From Alkalicoccus sp. (GTDB lineage Bacteria > Bacillota > Bacilli > Bacillales > Salisediminibacteriaceae), in assembly GCA_007692495.1 (NCBI GenBank), contig REBZ01000152.1:80626-144625 (forward strand): 64,000 bases of DNA. The letters are read 5' to 3'. The notes beneath the pieces were generated by a model. That model saw only the letters and a list, made by a program, of their open reading frames with translations, ran no database searches and was not told where the DNA came from. Shown piece by piece: positions 52,928 to 61,981 of this stretch (within the stretch, counting starts at the first letter, position 1; each line of letters begins with the position of its first letter). The position numbers and the translations under genes were made by a program.

Positions 52928-53602
52928 ATGGTAGGCATATTTACAGCAGCTTTTGCGCCTGCGGCAGCTCTACTGCTCTTTTTTTACTTAAAGGATGAGT
53001 TTGGACAGGAACCGGTTTACATGGTGATCCGTTCCTTTGTATTCGGGGCACTGCTTGTATTCCCTGTGATTTTTATTCAGTTTGTAATAACCGAGGAAAC
53101 AGGCGCAGCATCTATGCTGTTTCAAGTAATAGTTCAAACGGCTCTTCTCGAGGAATTTTTAAAATGGTTTGTTGTGCTGCTCACTGTCTTTTTTCATGTC
53201 CATTTTAACCAGAGGTACGATGGCATAGTATATGCGTGCGCGGTAGGTCTGGGATTTGCAGCGATGGAAAACGTCTTCTACCTTCTGGCTGACGGGCTTG
53301 ATACAGCCTTCCTTCGTGCTGTCTTTCCCACGACAAGTCATGCGTTGTTCGGAGTTGTAATGGGGTATTATCTCGGGGCAGCGAAGTTTTCCTCGAGAAA
53401 AAAACTTTTTTTAGCTGCAGCGCTGGTAGTGCCTGTTTTGCTGCACAGTGCATATAATTTTATTCTTCTTTATTTCAGCAGCTGGTCCTATTTGATTATT
53501 CCTTTTATGGTATTTTTATGGATTTTTGCAATGAGAAAAGTTAAAGCAGCAAATATCGCTCAAAAAGAGGCTGAAAATAATGTGAAATGGCAGTTTTCTT
53601 GA
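52928..53602 (+). CDS. prsW: PrsW-family intramembrane metalloprotease
   Basis: A 224-residue polytopic membrane protease. The catalytic set is present: LLEEFLKW (EExxxK, around residue 75), FAAMENVFY, TSHALFGV and LHSAYNF. B. subtilis PrsW makes the first cut in anti-sigma factor RsiW. It matches ypdC position between ansA and cmk. In B. subtilis sleB and ypeB follow; here they are absent. The ATG follows GGAAAGGAC. Confidence 0.9.
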   Translation: MVGIFTAAFAPAAALLLFFYLKDEFGQEPVYMVIRSFVFGALLVFPVIFIQFVITEETGAASMLFQVIVQTALLEEFLKWFVVLLTVFFHVHFNQRYDGIVYACAVGLGFAAMENVFYLLADGLDTAFLRAVFPTTSHALFGVVMGYYLGAAKFSSRKKLFLAAALVVPVLLHSAYNFILLYFSSWSYLIIPFMVFLWIFAMRKVKAANIAQKEAENNVKWQFS

Positions 53603-53672
53603 ATGAGGGACCCTGTTTCTTGTATAGTAAATTTAAAGATCTCTAAGTATAAGAACTTAATGAGGAAGGGAA

Positions 53673-53849
53673 GTGGGTTTTTTGCCTGAAACAAAACAGC
53701 GCTATAAAGTTACGATCAGGTGCCGGGAATGCGGCGAAAAATACATCCTTCGGGGCCGTCCGAATGAAGACGGTGGGTTTGATACCGGATTTAAACGTTG
53801 TGTATGTGGTAATGAAACAGCATTTGATCTGGACGTAACACCGGAATAA
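53673..53849 (+). CDS. Small zinc-ribbon-like protein
   Basis: A 58-residue protein (55 if the TTG at 53682 is used). It has CRECGEKY near the N-terminus and CVCGNE 30 residues on, giving two cysteine pairs for one zinc. The GTG at 53673 has GAGG seven bases upstream. It is followed by a strong terminator, supporting a real gene. It lies between prsW and cmk, the slot of sleB-ypeB-ypfA in B. subtilis. I do not recognise the family; a role in RNA or protein binding would be a guess. Confidence 0.7.
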   Translation: MGFLPETKQRYKVTIRCRECGEKYILRGRPNEDGGFDTGFKRCVCGNETAFDLDVTPE

Positions 53850-53865
53850 TTTAATTTCTGCATAT

Positions 53866-53897
53866 AAAAAATACGGCAGTTGCTGCCGTGTTTTTTT
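53866..53897 (+). terminator. Terminator of the zinc-ribbon gene
   Basis: ACGGCAG/CTGCCGT with a 3-nt loop, flanked by A-rich sequence and followed by GTTTTTTT. Confidence 0.88.
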
Positions 53898-53993
53898 AGG
53901 GTGATTCTAATATCCGGGGACATTAGACCTGAATTTGCCCTTGTGTTAAGATGAAAAAGTATTTAATTAAAGTATAGTGAAGAGGTTGACGTG

Positions 53994-54677
53994 ATGCATG
54001 AAAAAATAAATGTAGCAATTGACGGGCCGGCAGGCGCAGGAAAGAGCACAGTGGCAAGGGAACTGGCTTCCCGCCTCGGATATGTTTATATTGACACCGG
54101 AGCGATGTATAGAGCACTGACATGGAAAGCTCTGGAAAGCGGAGCAGGGTGTGAAGATGAATCTTCCCTTGCTGAAATCCTTCAGAAAATGGAACTTGAG
54201 CTGCTTAATAATAACGGTGTGCCTGAAATTATCGTTGACGGCAGGAATGTCACGGATGAAGTCCGGCTTCCGGAAATTACGAATAATGTTTCGTACACTG
54301 CCAGACACCCGCACATCAGAGAATACATGGTACAGAAACAGCAGGAACTTGCAGCGGAGGGAGGGACAGTCATGGACGGCAGGGATATCGGTACTGCAGT
54401 ACTCCCTGGTGCAGAAGTGAAATTTTTTCTAAATGCGACTGTTGACGAAAGGGCAGCAAGAAGACATGAAGAACAGCTCAGCAAAGGAATGGATTCTGAT
54501 CTTGAACTATTGAAATCCGAAATCTCACGCCGGGACATGCTGGACTCCGAAAGAGAAACAGCTCCTCTTAAAAAAGCAGATGATGCGGAGGAAGTGGATA
54601 CAACACAAATGAATGTTAATGAAGTAGTGGATTATCTGTACAGCCGGATACAGAGAAAGCTGGCAGCTTATGAATAA
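53994..54677 (+). CDS. cmk: (d)CMP kinase
   Basis: A 227-residue nucleoside monophosphate kinase for CMP and dCMP. The P-loop is IDGPAGAGKST (around residue 8-18); the CMP-binding DTGAMYR and the conserved DGRDIGT complete the identification. AGAGGTTGAC precedes a GTG-ATG pair; I took the ATG at 53994, the GTG at 53991 being equally possible. Its last eight bases overlap plsC, so the two are coupled. Order cmk-ypfD is conserved in Bacillus. Confidence 0.94.
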   Translation: MHEKINVAIDGPAGAGKSTVARELASRLGYVYIDTGAMYRALTWKALESGAGCEDESSLAEILQKMELELLNNNGVPEIIVDGRNVTDEVRLPEITNNVSYTARHPHIREYMVQKQQELAAEGGTVMDGRDIGTAVLPGAEVKFFLNATVDERAARRHEEQLSKGMDSDLELLKSEISRRDMLDSERETAPLKKADDAEEVDTTQMNVNEVVDYLYSRIQRKLAAYE

Positions 54678-55260
54678 TAAAATGTACTGGACAGGACAAT
54701 TTTTATTCCGTACGTTTTTCCGGCTGTTTTTCCGGGTAAAAATAATAGGTAAGGAGAACATCCCTGCTGACAAAGGAGTACTTCTCTGCAGTAATCACAT
54801 TAACAACCTTGATCCTCCGCTTTTAGGAGCCTTTTTGAAAAGAAAAACAAGATACATGGCTAAAGCGGAACTTTTCCAACTGCCCATACTGAAATTTCTC
54901 CTGCCGAAAGTAGGGGCCTTTCCTATCAAAAGAGGTTCCAGTGACCGACAGGCGATGCGCGCCGGCCTGAAGCTCCTTAAGGAGAATGAAATCGTCGGTG
55001 TATTCCCGGAAGGCACGAGAAGCAGGGACGGAAATCTCGGCAAAGGCTTGGCAGGAGTAGGCTTTTTCGCCCTCAGGTCACCAGCAGATGTTGTGCCATG
55101 CGCCATTATGAGCACATATAAGCCCTTTTCCAAAATTCTTCTTGTGTACGGGGAGCCTATAGATATGCAGAAGCTGCGGGACAGGAAAGCATCACCGGAA
55201 GAAGCATCGGAGGAAATTATGGCCTCCATCAAACAACTTTTGGATAAATATAAAAAGTAG
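54670..55260 (+). CDS. plsC: 1-acyl-sn-glycerol-3-phosphate acyltransferase PlsC
   Basis: A 196-residue membrane-associated enzyme making phosphatidic acid from lysophosphatidic acid. The catalytic NHINNLDPP (around residue 37) and the FPEGTRSRDG acceptor motif (around 116) are canonical, with an N-terminal hydrophobic stretch. Its ATG lies inside the end of cmk. Together with plsY (58128) and gpsA (58756) it completes glycerophospholipid entry in this window. Confidence 0.93.
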   Translation: MNNKMYWTGQFLFRTFFRLFFRVKIIGKENIPADKGVLLCSNHINNLDPPLLGAFLKRKTRYMAKAELFQLPILKFLLPKVGAFPIKRGSSDRQAMRAGLKLLKENEIVGVFPEGTRSRDGNLGKGLAGVGFFALRSPADVVPCAIMSTYKPFSKILLVYGEPIDMQKLRDRKASPEEASEEIMASIKQLLDKYKK

Positions 55261-55347
55261 GCAGGAATTCTCTCATTTTATGGAGAATAGCTTATACTGA
55301 AGGAGTATAGGCCCGCAAATTGACGGGATATAGGGAGGTAATGGTCT

Positions 55348-56502
55348 ATGACAGAAGAAATGAACAATGAAATGACGGACTTCCGCTCACTATCAGTGGG
55401 AGATCTTGTCAAAGGAACTGTAGCAAAAGTGGAGGACAAGCAGGCATATGTAAATGTCGGCTATAAAATTGATGGTGTGGTACCTATCAGTGAACTTAAA
55501 AGCCTCCATGTCGAAAAGGTAAGTGATGAGCTTCAGGAAGGGGAGGAGCATGAGTTTAAAGTTACAAAAGTAACGGAAGAAGAACTCGTACTCTCCAAAA
55601 AAGCAGTAGCCGCTGAAAAAGCCTGGGAAGAGATGGAGAAGAAACTGGAAAGCGGCGAAATATTTGAAGCGGAAGTTGCAGATGTTGTTAAAGGAGGGCT
55701 GGTAGTTGACGTGGGAGTCCGTGGTTTTATTCCGGCTTCTCTTGTAGAACGTCACTACGTTGAAGATTTCTCCTCTTATAAAGGAAAAACACTTCGTCTG
55801 AAAGCTGTGGAAATGGACCGTGAAAGAAACAAGCTGATTCTTTCACAGCGTGCTGTACTCGATGCAGAAGCAGGCGAGCGGAAAAAAGAAACTCTTCAGC
55901 AGATTAAGGAAGGGGACATTATTGCCGGCACCGTTCAGCGTCTGACGGACTTTGGAGCTTTCGTAGATGTAGGCGGAGTTGATGGACTTGTTCACATTTC
56001 CCAGATGGCCCATCAGCACGTCGAAAAACCGTCTGATGTTGTGTCGGAGGGAGATCAGGTCAATGTAAAAGTACTTTCTGTTGACCCTGAGAACGAGAGA
56101 ATTTCCCTCTCTATTAAAGACACACTCCCGGGACCGTGGGAATCCGTTGCCCAGCAGATTAAGCAGGATGATACGGTGGAAGGAACTGTGAAACGACTAG
56201 TATCTTTCGGAGCGTTTGTAGAAGTTGCTCCGGGAGTGGAAGGGCTCGTTCACATCTCCCAGATTGCTAACCGACATATTGCTACACCTGGGGAAGTGCT
56301 CACCGAAGGCGATAAAGTTCAGGCAAAAGTACTTGATGTTAACATCGGGGAAAAGCGTATCTCGCTGAGCATGCGTGTTCTTGAAGAAGAGAAGGTTGAA
56401 AAAGAAGAGTCCCAGGCGAAGCAGGAATACAAGAAAGAAGATGACGGTGGATTTTCGCTTGGGGATATGATCGGCGATCAGCTGAAAAAATACAAAAACT
56501 AG
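55348..56502 (+). CDS. ypfD: S1 RNA-binding domain protein YpfD (ribosomal protein S1 homologue)
   Basis: A 384-residue protein with four S1 repeats starting near residues 13, 99, 184 and 270. The third and fourth carry the strong pattern GTVQRLTDFGAFVDVGG and GTVKRLVSFGAFVEVAPG with GLVHISQ. It binds single-stranded RNA; in Firmicutes it is a shorter S1 relative whose ribosomal role is limited. The C-terminal 40 residues are charged. A hairpin terminator follows. GGGAGG precedes the ATG. Confidence 0.93.
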   Translation: MTEEMNNEMTDFRSLSVGDLVKGTVAKVEDKQAYVNVGYKIDGVVPISELKSLHVEKVSDELQEGEEHEFKVTKVTEEELVLSKKAVAAEKAWEEMEKKLESGEIFEAEVADVVKGGLVVDVGVRGFIPASLVERHYVEDFSSYKGKTLRLKAVEMDRERNKLILSQRAVLDAEAGERKKETLQQIKEGDIIAGTVQRLTDFGAFVDVGGVDGLVHISQMAHQHVEKPSDVVSEGDQVNVKVLSVDPENERISLSIKDTLPGPWESVAQQIKQDDTVEGTVKRLVSFGAFVEVAPGVEGLVHISQIANRHIATPGEVLTEGDKVQAKVLDVNIGEKRISLSMRVLEEEKVEKEESQAKQEYKKEDDGGFSLGDMIGDQLKKYKN

Positions 56503-56520
56503 ATATACTGTTGAAAATGA

Positions 56521-56564
56521 AGGACCGGAATGCCCGGAAGCAAAGGGGGCTTTCCGGTCCTTTT
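56521..56564 (+). terminator. Terminator of ypfD
   Basis: AGGACCGGAA pairs with TTTCCGGTCC(T) around a GC-rich loop of about 20 bases, then TTTT. Confidence 0.82.
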
Positions 56565-56775
56565 CTATATTTCCCCGTCCTCACGCTGAAACCGTATGAA
56601 AATTATTGAATCTTCATAAAGTTTTACGAATAGGAAAAATGAAGAAATATTTCTGAAATAACTTTTTTTCTTTTATGTCTGGTGCTAGTATGAAGTTACA
56701 TGTATTCAACTCAGTTTATGCTATAATGAACGTTGGTTTTATATGAATTTTGATTAGTGAAAGCGGGGAAGTAAT

Positions 56776-58092
56776 GTGGCTAAGCCGGTACTAGCAATTG
56801 TAGGAAGACCGAACGTAGGAAAGTCTACAATTTTCAACAGGTTGATTGGGGAAAGGTTAGCAATTGTAGAAGACAAGCCAGGGGTTACAAGAGACCGGAT
56901 TTACAGTTCCGGCGAATGGCTTAACCACGAGTTTTTTATTATCGATACAGGCGGCATTGAAATGTCGGAGGAGCCGTTAATAGAACAGATGAGGATGCAG
57001 GCAGAACTTGCCATTGATGAAGCGGATGTGATCTGTTTTGTCGTCAACGGCAGAGATGGCATGACAGGGGCAGACGAAGAAGTTGCCAGGCTGCTGCAGC
57101 GCTCCAAGAAACCGGTAGTAATTGCTGTGAATAAGATGGATGATCCTTCTATGCATGAAAAAATATATGAATTTTATTCACTCGGAGTAGGGGAGCCTTT
57201 TGCTGTATCCGGTTCTCATGGACTTGGACTGGGAGATATGCTCGATGCTGCCTGCGAGAATTTTCCGGCAGATGCAGGTGATGATTACAGTGAAGATACG
57301 ATAAGGCTTAGTTTGATCGGCCGTCCGAATGTCGGAAAATCTTCGCTCGTGAATGCCATTCTTGGTGAAGAGAGGGTAATTGTCAGCAGTATACCCGGAA
57401 CCACCCGAGATGCAGTCGATACGCCTTTTCGCAGAGATGACCAGGACTATGTTGTAATAGATACAGCAGGTATGAGAAAACGCGGAAAGGTATACGAATC
57501 AACAGAGAAATACAGCGTGCTTCGTGCTCTGAAAGCGATCGACAGATCTGACGTAGTACTCGTTGTGCTCGATGGAGAAGAAGGAATTATCGAACAGGAT
57601 AAAAAGATAGCCGGTTATGCTCATGAAGCTGGAAGGGCAGTCGTTATTGTCGTAAATAAATGGGATGCTGTGGAAAAAGATGATAAAACGATGCATCAAT
57701 TTGAAGAAAAAATCCGCGATCAGTTCCAGTTCATGGATTATGCTCCTGTTGTATTTTTATCTGCTTTAACAAAGCAGAAGCTTCATCAGCTGCTTCCTGT
57801 TGTGAATGAAGTAAGTGAATCGCATAATCTGCGGATAAAAACAAACGTTCTTAACGATGTAATTGTAGATGCTGTTACGACAAATCCTACTCCGACGGAT
57901 CATGGGGGTAAACGTCTGCGGATTAATTACGCCACCCAGGTGGCGGTGGGACCTCCTACGTTTGTTTTATTTGTAAATGACCCCGATCTGCTTCATTTCT
58001 CCTACCATAGATACTTGGAAAACAATATTCGCAGGGCGTTCGGATTCATAGGTACTCCAATCAGGATTATTGCACGTAAAAAAAGTGACTGA
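56776..58092 (+). CDS. der: Ribosome-assembly GTPase Der (EngA/YphC)
   Basis: A 438-residue essential GTPase with two G domains and a C-terminal KH-like domain, acting in 50S maturation. Both P-loops read GRPNVGKS (residues 10-17 and around 184). Switch motifs PGVTRDR and [12 protein letters not shown], and NKMD and NKWD, are present. The KH part has [23 protein letters not shown] start. Order der-plsY-gpsA is common in Bacillaceae. Confidence 0.96.
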   Translation: MAKPVLAIVGRPNVGKSTIFNRLIGERLAIVEDKPGVTRDRIYSSGEWLNHEFFIIDTGGIEMSEEPLIEQMRMQAELAIDEADVICFVVNGRDGMTGADEEVARLLQRSKKPVVIAVNKMDDPSMHEKIYEFYSLGVGEPFAVSGSHGLGLGDMLDAACENFPADAGDDYSEDTIRLSLIGRPNVGKSSLVNAILGEERVIVSSIPGTTRDAVDTPFRRDDQDYVVIDTAGMRKRGKVYESTEKYSVLRALKAIDRSDVVLVVLDGEEGIIEQDKKIAGYAHEAGRAVVIVVNKWDAVEKDDKTMHQFEEKIRDQFQFMDYAPVVFLSALTKQKLHQLLPVVNEVSESHNLRIKTNVLNDVIVDAVTTNPTPTDHGGKRLRINYATQVAVGPPTFVLFVNDPDLLHFSYHRYLENNIRRAFGFIGTPIRIIARKKSD

Positions 58093-58127
58093 TTTATATC
58101 ACTGTATCAGATGAGGGGGTCGGTTCA

Positions 58128-58751
58128 TTGGGAATCGCAGCTGTTATAGTTTCTTATTTAATCGGGGCGGTCAGTTTCAGCTATTTAATTGGCCAGCTGC
58201 TAAAAAAACTGGATATCAGGGATCATGGAAGCGGTAACGCCGGAGCTACAAATACACTGCGTGTGCTTGGAATCGGGCCGGCGGTAGCTGTGCTCCTTCT
58301 TGACTGTGCGAAAGGAATTGCGGCTGTGTGGATTGGCTTTATAGCAGGAGGAGGAGATCCAGTACTAGCAGCTCTGTGTGGTTCAGCGGCAGTTATAGGC
58401 CATAACTGGCCTGTGTTTTATGGGTTTCGGGGAGGCAAAGGCGTGGCGACTACCATTGGTGTACTGGCAACGCTCGTTTTTTGGACGGCGCTGGCAGCGG
58501 GAATCATAGCGATTCTAACAATAGCGGTGACAAGATACGTTTCCTTAGGATCACTGCTGTTTATGGTGGGAACAACTATATTAACGGCGGTTCTTCATCC
58601 GGTGTTTAATTACCCGTTCGTTTATGTTTATTTTTTAGCGGCTTTAACAATTCTTTCGTTATGGAGACATAGTTCGAATATTAAAAAGCTTATGAATGGT
58701 ACAGAAAGTAAGCTCGGAGAAAAAGTTAAAACTAAAGAAGCGGGGGGATGA
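58128..58751 (+). CDS. plsY: Glycerol-3-phosphate acyltransferase PlsY
   Basis: A 207-residue membrane enzyme with about five spans. It transfers acyl from acyl-phosphate to glycerol 3-phosphate. The three conserved loops are visible: HGSGNAGATNTLRVLG (around residue 33), GHNWPVFYGFRGGKGVAT (around 87) and the later LWRHSSNIKKL. The start is TTG, seven bases after GAGGGGGT. It ends five bases before gpsA, whose product supplies its substrate. Confidence 0.94.
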   Translation: MGIAAVIVSYLIGAVSFSYLIGQLLKKLDIRDHGSGNAGATNTLRVLGIGPAVAVLLLDCAKGIAAVWIGFIAGGGDPVLAALCGSAAVIGHNWPVFYGFRGGKGVATTIGVLATLVFWTALAAGIIAILTIAVTRYVSLGSLLFMVGTTILTAVLHPVFNYPFVYVYFLAALTILSLWRHSSNIKKLMNGTESKLGEKVKTKEAGG

Positions 58752-58755
58752 TGAC

Positions 58756-59811
58756 ATGAAGGAAGTTGCTGTAATAGGAGCTGGCAGCTGGGGGACGGCA
58801 TTATCTATTGTTCTGGCTGATAACGGCCATAATGTCAGACTCTGGACGAGAACGGAAAAGCAGGCAGATACGATTAACGAAACGCATAAAAATACGCGAT
58901 ACCTTTCTGGAGTGACTCTCCCTTCCTCGATAAAAGCTTTTTCATCTATGGAAGAGGCAGTAACGGGGACCTCCTTTGTCGTACTCGTAGTGCCGACTAA
59001 GGCGATGAGAGAAGTTCTTCCCGCTATAAAGCCTTACCTTGAGAAAGATACAGTACTCATTCATGCAAGTAAGGGCATTGAGCCGGAAACTCATATGAGA
59101 ATTTCTGAAATTATCGCAGAAGAACTGGATAATAAACCGGTAGTCTGCCTGAGTGGGCCGAGTCATGCCGAAGAAGTATGTAAACAGCAGCCGACAACTG
59201 TAACATGTTCATCGCTTCATATGAACCTTGCAGAAGAAGCTCAGGATTTATTTATGAATCAGGCTTTTCGTGTCTACACTAACCCTGACCTTATTGGAGT
59301 GGAAATTGGAGGAGCACTGAAAAATATTATTGCTATCGGCTCCGGCATGACGAGCGGTCTCGGCTTTGGAGATAACGCCAGAGCTGCATTAATGACAAGA
59401 GGGCTGGCCGAAATTTCCAGGCTGGGGGTTAAAATGGGGGCCAATCCCCTTACTTTTTCCGGGCTTTCCGGGCTCGGGGATCTGATAGTAACGTGTACGT
59501 CCTTTCACAGCCGAAACTGGCGTGCCGGGAATATGATCGGAAAAGGCATGTCAGTAAAACAGACTGAAGAAGAGATGGGCATGGTAGTGGAAGGCATTCG
59601 TACAACCAAGGCTGCCTATCAGCTTGCAGGAAAACTGAATGTTGATATGCCTATTACGAAAGAGCTTTACGCTGTCCTGTTTGAAGAGAAGGACGTGGAA
59701 GAAGCGGTTGAAGCTTTAATGGGCAGAGTAAAGAAGAAAGAAGTAGAGGAGCTTATGACCGGTTCTATTCAAAAAGAAGGCCGGGATCCTCTTGATCACA
59801 TGGAACCGTAG
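58756..59811 (+). CDS. gpsA: NAD(P)-dependent glycerol-3-phosphate dehydrogenase GpsA
   Basis: A 351-residue enzyme reducing dihydroxyacetone phosphate to sn-glycerol 3-phosphate. Motifs are VIGAGSWGTALSIVLADNGH (residues 6-25), the catalytic lysine in EIGGALKNIIAIGSG, and GLSGLGDLIVTCTS. The ATG at 58756 follows GGGGGGATGATG; the frame is open 20 codons further but without support. It makes phospholipid backbone for plsY-plsC. Confidence 0.95.
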   Translation: MKEVAVIGAGSWGTALSIVLADNGHNVRLWTRTEKQADTINETHKNTRYLSGVTLPSSIKAFSSMEEAVTGTSFVVLVVPTKAMREVLPAIKPYLEKDTVLIHASKGIEPETHMRISEIIAEELDNKPVVCLSGPSHAEEVCKQQPTTVTCSSLHMNLAEEAQDLFMNQAFRVYTNPDLIGVEIGGALKNIIAIGSGMTSGLGFGDNARAALMTRGLAEISRLGVKMGANPLTFSGLSGLGDLIVTCTSFHSRNWRAGNMIGKGMSVKQTEEEMGMVVEGIRTTKAAYQLAGKLNVDMPITKELYAVLFEEKDVEEAVEALMGRVKKKEVEELMTGSIQKEGRDPLDHMEP

Positions 59812-59813
59812 AG

Positions 59814-59848
59814 CAATTCCCCCCGGGAAAATTTCCCGGGGGGAATTG
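59814..59848 (+). terminator. Hairpin after gpsA
   Basis: CAATTCCCCCCGGGAAA pairs over 17 bases with TTTCCCGGGGGGAATTG around one base. No T-run follows (TATGTG), so it may be an RNA 3'-end stabiliser or a rho-independent terminator of unusual form. Confidence 0.65.
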
Positions 59849-59986
59849 TATGTGTAGAGGCTGAATATGTGACAATTTATCGACGTTTGGAATACCGCCC
59901 GGCATGCATAGTTTACGTTTATGCATCTGGATAAATAGTGTGCTATAATGATGCAGAATTGAAAGCTGAGAGGGGAGGAAAAGCGT

Positions 59987-60190
59987 ATGTTCGATGATCC
60001 TTTATTGAAGATGTGGGTGTCTTTTATAGCCATGGCCCTCATGTTTCTCTCCGTAGTGATAACTATTTTTACAAAAGAAAAGCTGACAGGGGTGCTTCGT
60101 TACTCACTATTGACGATGAGCTTTGTGTGCATCGTAGTGTCCGGACTGATTGTTTTAGTAATAACTTTCAGCGGTCCTGTACCGGAGTAA
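59987..60190 (+). CDS. DUF2768 small membrane protein (YphE-like)
   Basis: A 67-residue protein with two membrane helices separated by a short basic loop (FTKEKLTGVLRYS). Sequence and place between gpsA and yphF match B. subtilis yphE. Function unknown. GGGGAGG lies upstream of the ATG. It is probably co-transcribed with the lipoprotein gene 30 bases downstream. Confidence 0.8.
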   Translation: MFDDPLLKMWVSFIAMALMFLSVVITIFTKEKLTGVLRYSLLTMSFVCIVVSGLIVLVITFSGPVPE

Positions 60191-60220
60191 GACAGAATAT
60201 TACGTAAGGCGGGAGTAATA

Positions 60221-60946
60221 ATGAAAACAACCCAATTGATTTTTCTTGCGCTTACAGTCATTCTTTTAAGCGGCTGTTTATACCCCCAGGAAGAAAGAAG
60301 CAGACAGCATGGGCCAAATCAGGAGCAGGTGGACAGGGTACAGAATGCGGTAACTCAGTTTCAGGAAAGCACTGGCGTTCTGCCTATTGCCACCCGGGAA
60401 GCAGACACTCCTACGTTTCGCAGATACCCTGTGCAGTTCACACAGCTGATTCCTTCTTATATCAGTGAACCTCCTGGCAATGCATTTGAAAATGGCGGAA
60501 ATTATCAGTACGTTCTCGTGAATGTAGAGGAATTTCCGACTGTAAAATTGATTGACCTCACCACTACTAGAACAATTCAGGAGGTCGAAACGCGTATATT
60601 CTCCTACCGCAGTTCTAACGATTACGCGCCGGTGGAGGAAGTCGTAGGAGATGAACTTCTCAGGCTTGATTACGAAGCGCTCGGCTACGATGAGGAGCCT
60701 GTAGTGGACAGCCCGTTTCACCCTGATCACCGGCTGCCGCTGCTATTTACTACGAAGGGGGAAGTAGTAATCGACTTTTCACTTGATATTCAATATTATA
60801 TTGATGAATACGGGATGGAAGATTATGAAGAAGGTGACGATTTACGCTGGCTTCTTGTTGATCATTCTCCATTTGTCCCTGCTTACTCTGTACCACAGAC
60901 TCTGGAGGACGGAGAAATAGTTTTTACTGAAGGGGACCAGGGGTAG
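60221..60946 (+). CDS. yphF: YphF-like lipoprotein
   Basis: A 241-residue predicted lipoprotein: hydrophobic signal and lipobox LLSGC (Cys at residue 19), then a soluble acidic domain with the pattern LPIATREADTPTFRRYPV. Function unknown; the family is conserved in Bacillaceae. In B. subtilis spoIVA follows yphF; here only a terminator and the hbs promoter region separate it from hbs. Confidence 0.82.
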   Translation: MKTTQLIFLALTVILLSGCLYPQEERSRQHGPNQEQVDRVQNAVTQFQESTGVLPIATREADTPTFRRYPVQFTQLIPSYISEPPGNAFENGGNYQYVLVNVEEFPTVKLIDLTTTRTIQEVETRIFSYRSSNDYAPVEEVVGDELLRLDYEALGYDEEPVVDSPFHPDHRLPLLFTTKGEVVIDFSLDIQYYIDEYGMEDYEEGDDLRWLLVDHSPFVPAYSVPQTLEDGEIVFTEGDQG

Positions 60947-60951
60947 TCACT

Positions 60952-60984
60952 AGGCGGGTTTTTTTCATAAATCCCGCCTTTTAT
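60952..60984 (+). terminator. Terminator after yphF
   Basis: AGGCGGG/CCCGCCT stem with a T-rich 14-nt loop, then TTTATT. Confidence 0.8.
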
Positions 60985-61159
60985 TGTATAAATTATCCAT
61001 ATTAGCCAGAAAAAATATAAAAAATCGATGAAATACATAAAAAATGTTGAATTTACGGGCTTTTTCGTATAACATAAGCCTTGTTATCCCGTCATATCAA
61101 GGGTTAACGCTTTTAGAACTAAAAGTGACGTTACTACATCTTGCAGGGAGGTGAACAGA

Positions 61160-61432
61160 TTGAATAAAACAGAACTAATCAATGCAGTTGCAGAAAAGAC
61201 TGACCTTTCTAAAAAGGATGCAACAGGTGCTGTAGACGCAGTTTTTGATATTATCACTGATGCGCTTCAGAAGCAGGAAAAAGTTCAGCTGATTGGCTTC
61301 GGTAACTTTGAAGTCCGCGAGCGTGCTGCCCGTAAAGGCCGTAACCCGCAGACTGGCGAAGAAATCGAAATTCCGGCGAGCAACGTACCTGCATTCAAGC
61401 CTGGTAAAGCCCTTAAAGATGCAGTAAAGTAA
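61160..61432 (+). CDS. hbs: DNA-binding protein HU (HBsu)
   Basis: A 90-residue nucleoid protein that bends DNA as a dimer. The hallmark [19 protein letters not shown] and the arm [17 protein letters not shown] are intact. An in-frame GTG at 61151 is part of the ribosome site GGAGGTG; the TTG at 61160, eight bases after GGAGG, gives the family N-terminus [10 protein letters not shown]. It is followed by a hairpin terminator and lies upstream of folE-mtrB as in B. subtilis. Confidence 0.96.
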   Translation: MNKTELINAVAEKTDLSKKDATGAVDAVFDIITDALQKQEKVQLIGFGNFEVRERAARKGRNPQTGEEIEIPASNVPAFKPGKALKDAVK

Positions 61433-61461
61433 TACAATTACATAAGCAGGCTTATGTAATA

Positions 61462-61501
61462 AAGAAACCCGTTAAGCATCTGCTTACCGGGCTTTCTTTT
61501 T
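61462..61501 (+). terminator. Terminator of hbs
   Basis: GAAACCCG-TTAAGCA pairs with TGCTTA-CCGGGCTTTC with small mismatches and a 2-nt loop, followed by TTTTT. Confidence 0.82.
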
Positions 61502-61576
61502 GCACAGGCTCGTAACGGCTGCCGATTTTATTTCCGGGAGCCTGCCTTGAAAATAGCTCGTTTATGAGATGGGCAT

Positions 61577-61709
61577 AACGCTGCTGCACTCTCGGCGGGG
61601 CTTACCCGAGGGCTTGTTCCCGGCTGATTTTGGCGGGAGAAGAGTCCGCCAAAATGGATTCCCGAACGGCGCTGATCCTCTGATGTCCCCGCCTTCACCG
61701 CACAGCGTT
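61577..61709. repeat. Nested imperfect palindromic element
   Basis: Outer arms AACGCTG (61577-61583) / CAGCGTT (61703-61709), middle arms GGCGGGG (61594-61600) / CCCCGCC (61687-61693), inner arms TTTTGGCGG (61628-61636) / CCGCCAAAA (61646-61654). Three concentric stems suggest a miniature mobile element or a structured RNA. No other copy was recognised in the window. Confidence 0.55.
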
Positions 61710-61906
61710 AAATATTTTCCTTTTTCATGGTGTCGTTTTTAACGGCAGCAATGTCTCTGTTAAATCTAAAGGGGAAGAAACCTTCTTTCTCTAACGCAGC
61801 AGGAAAAGAGCAAATTCAGTCATCAGCAGAAAAGAAGGGTGTCTTTCCCTCTTTAACCTGAGGTGCTTACGTGAACATAGCAGGTACAGCAGAGCACCTT
61901 TCTTGT

Positions 61907-61935
61907 TTTACAAATAAACGCTGTGCTATTATCTA
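61907..61935 (+). promoter_or_regulatory. Possible promoter of folE-mtrB
   Basis: TTTACA, a 17-base spacer, then TATCTA. Placed about 45 bases upstream of the folE ATG; hexamers are fair but not strong. Confidence 0.4.
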
Positions 61936-61981
61936 TACAATGAATGCAGACAGTAGATTCGGAACGGAGGAAGAGCAGCAT

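Larger units (their letters stand above)
61433..61981. other. Structured spacer between hbs and folE
   Basis: About 550 bases without a gene. In order: a TTACATAAGC/GCTTATGTAA hairpin (61438-61459), the hbs terminator, a 133-base nested palindromic element (61577-61709), a hairpin AGGTGCT/AGCACCT (61861-61899), and a likely folE promoter. Confidence 0.55.
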
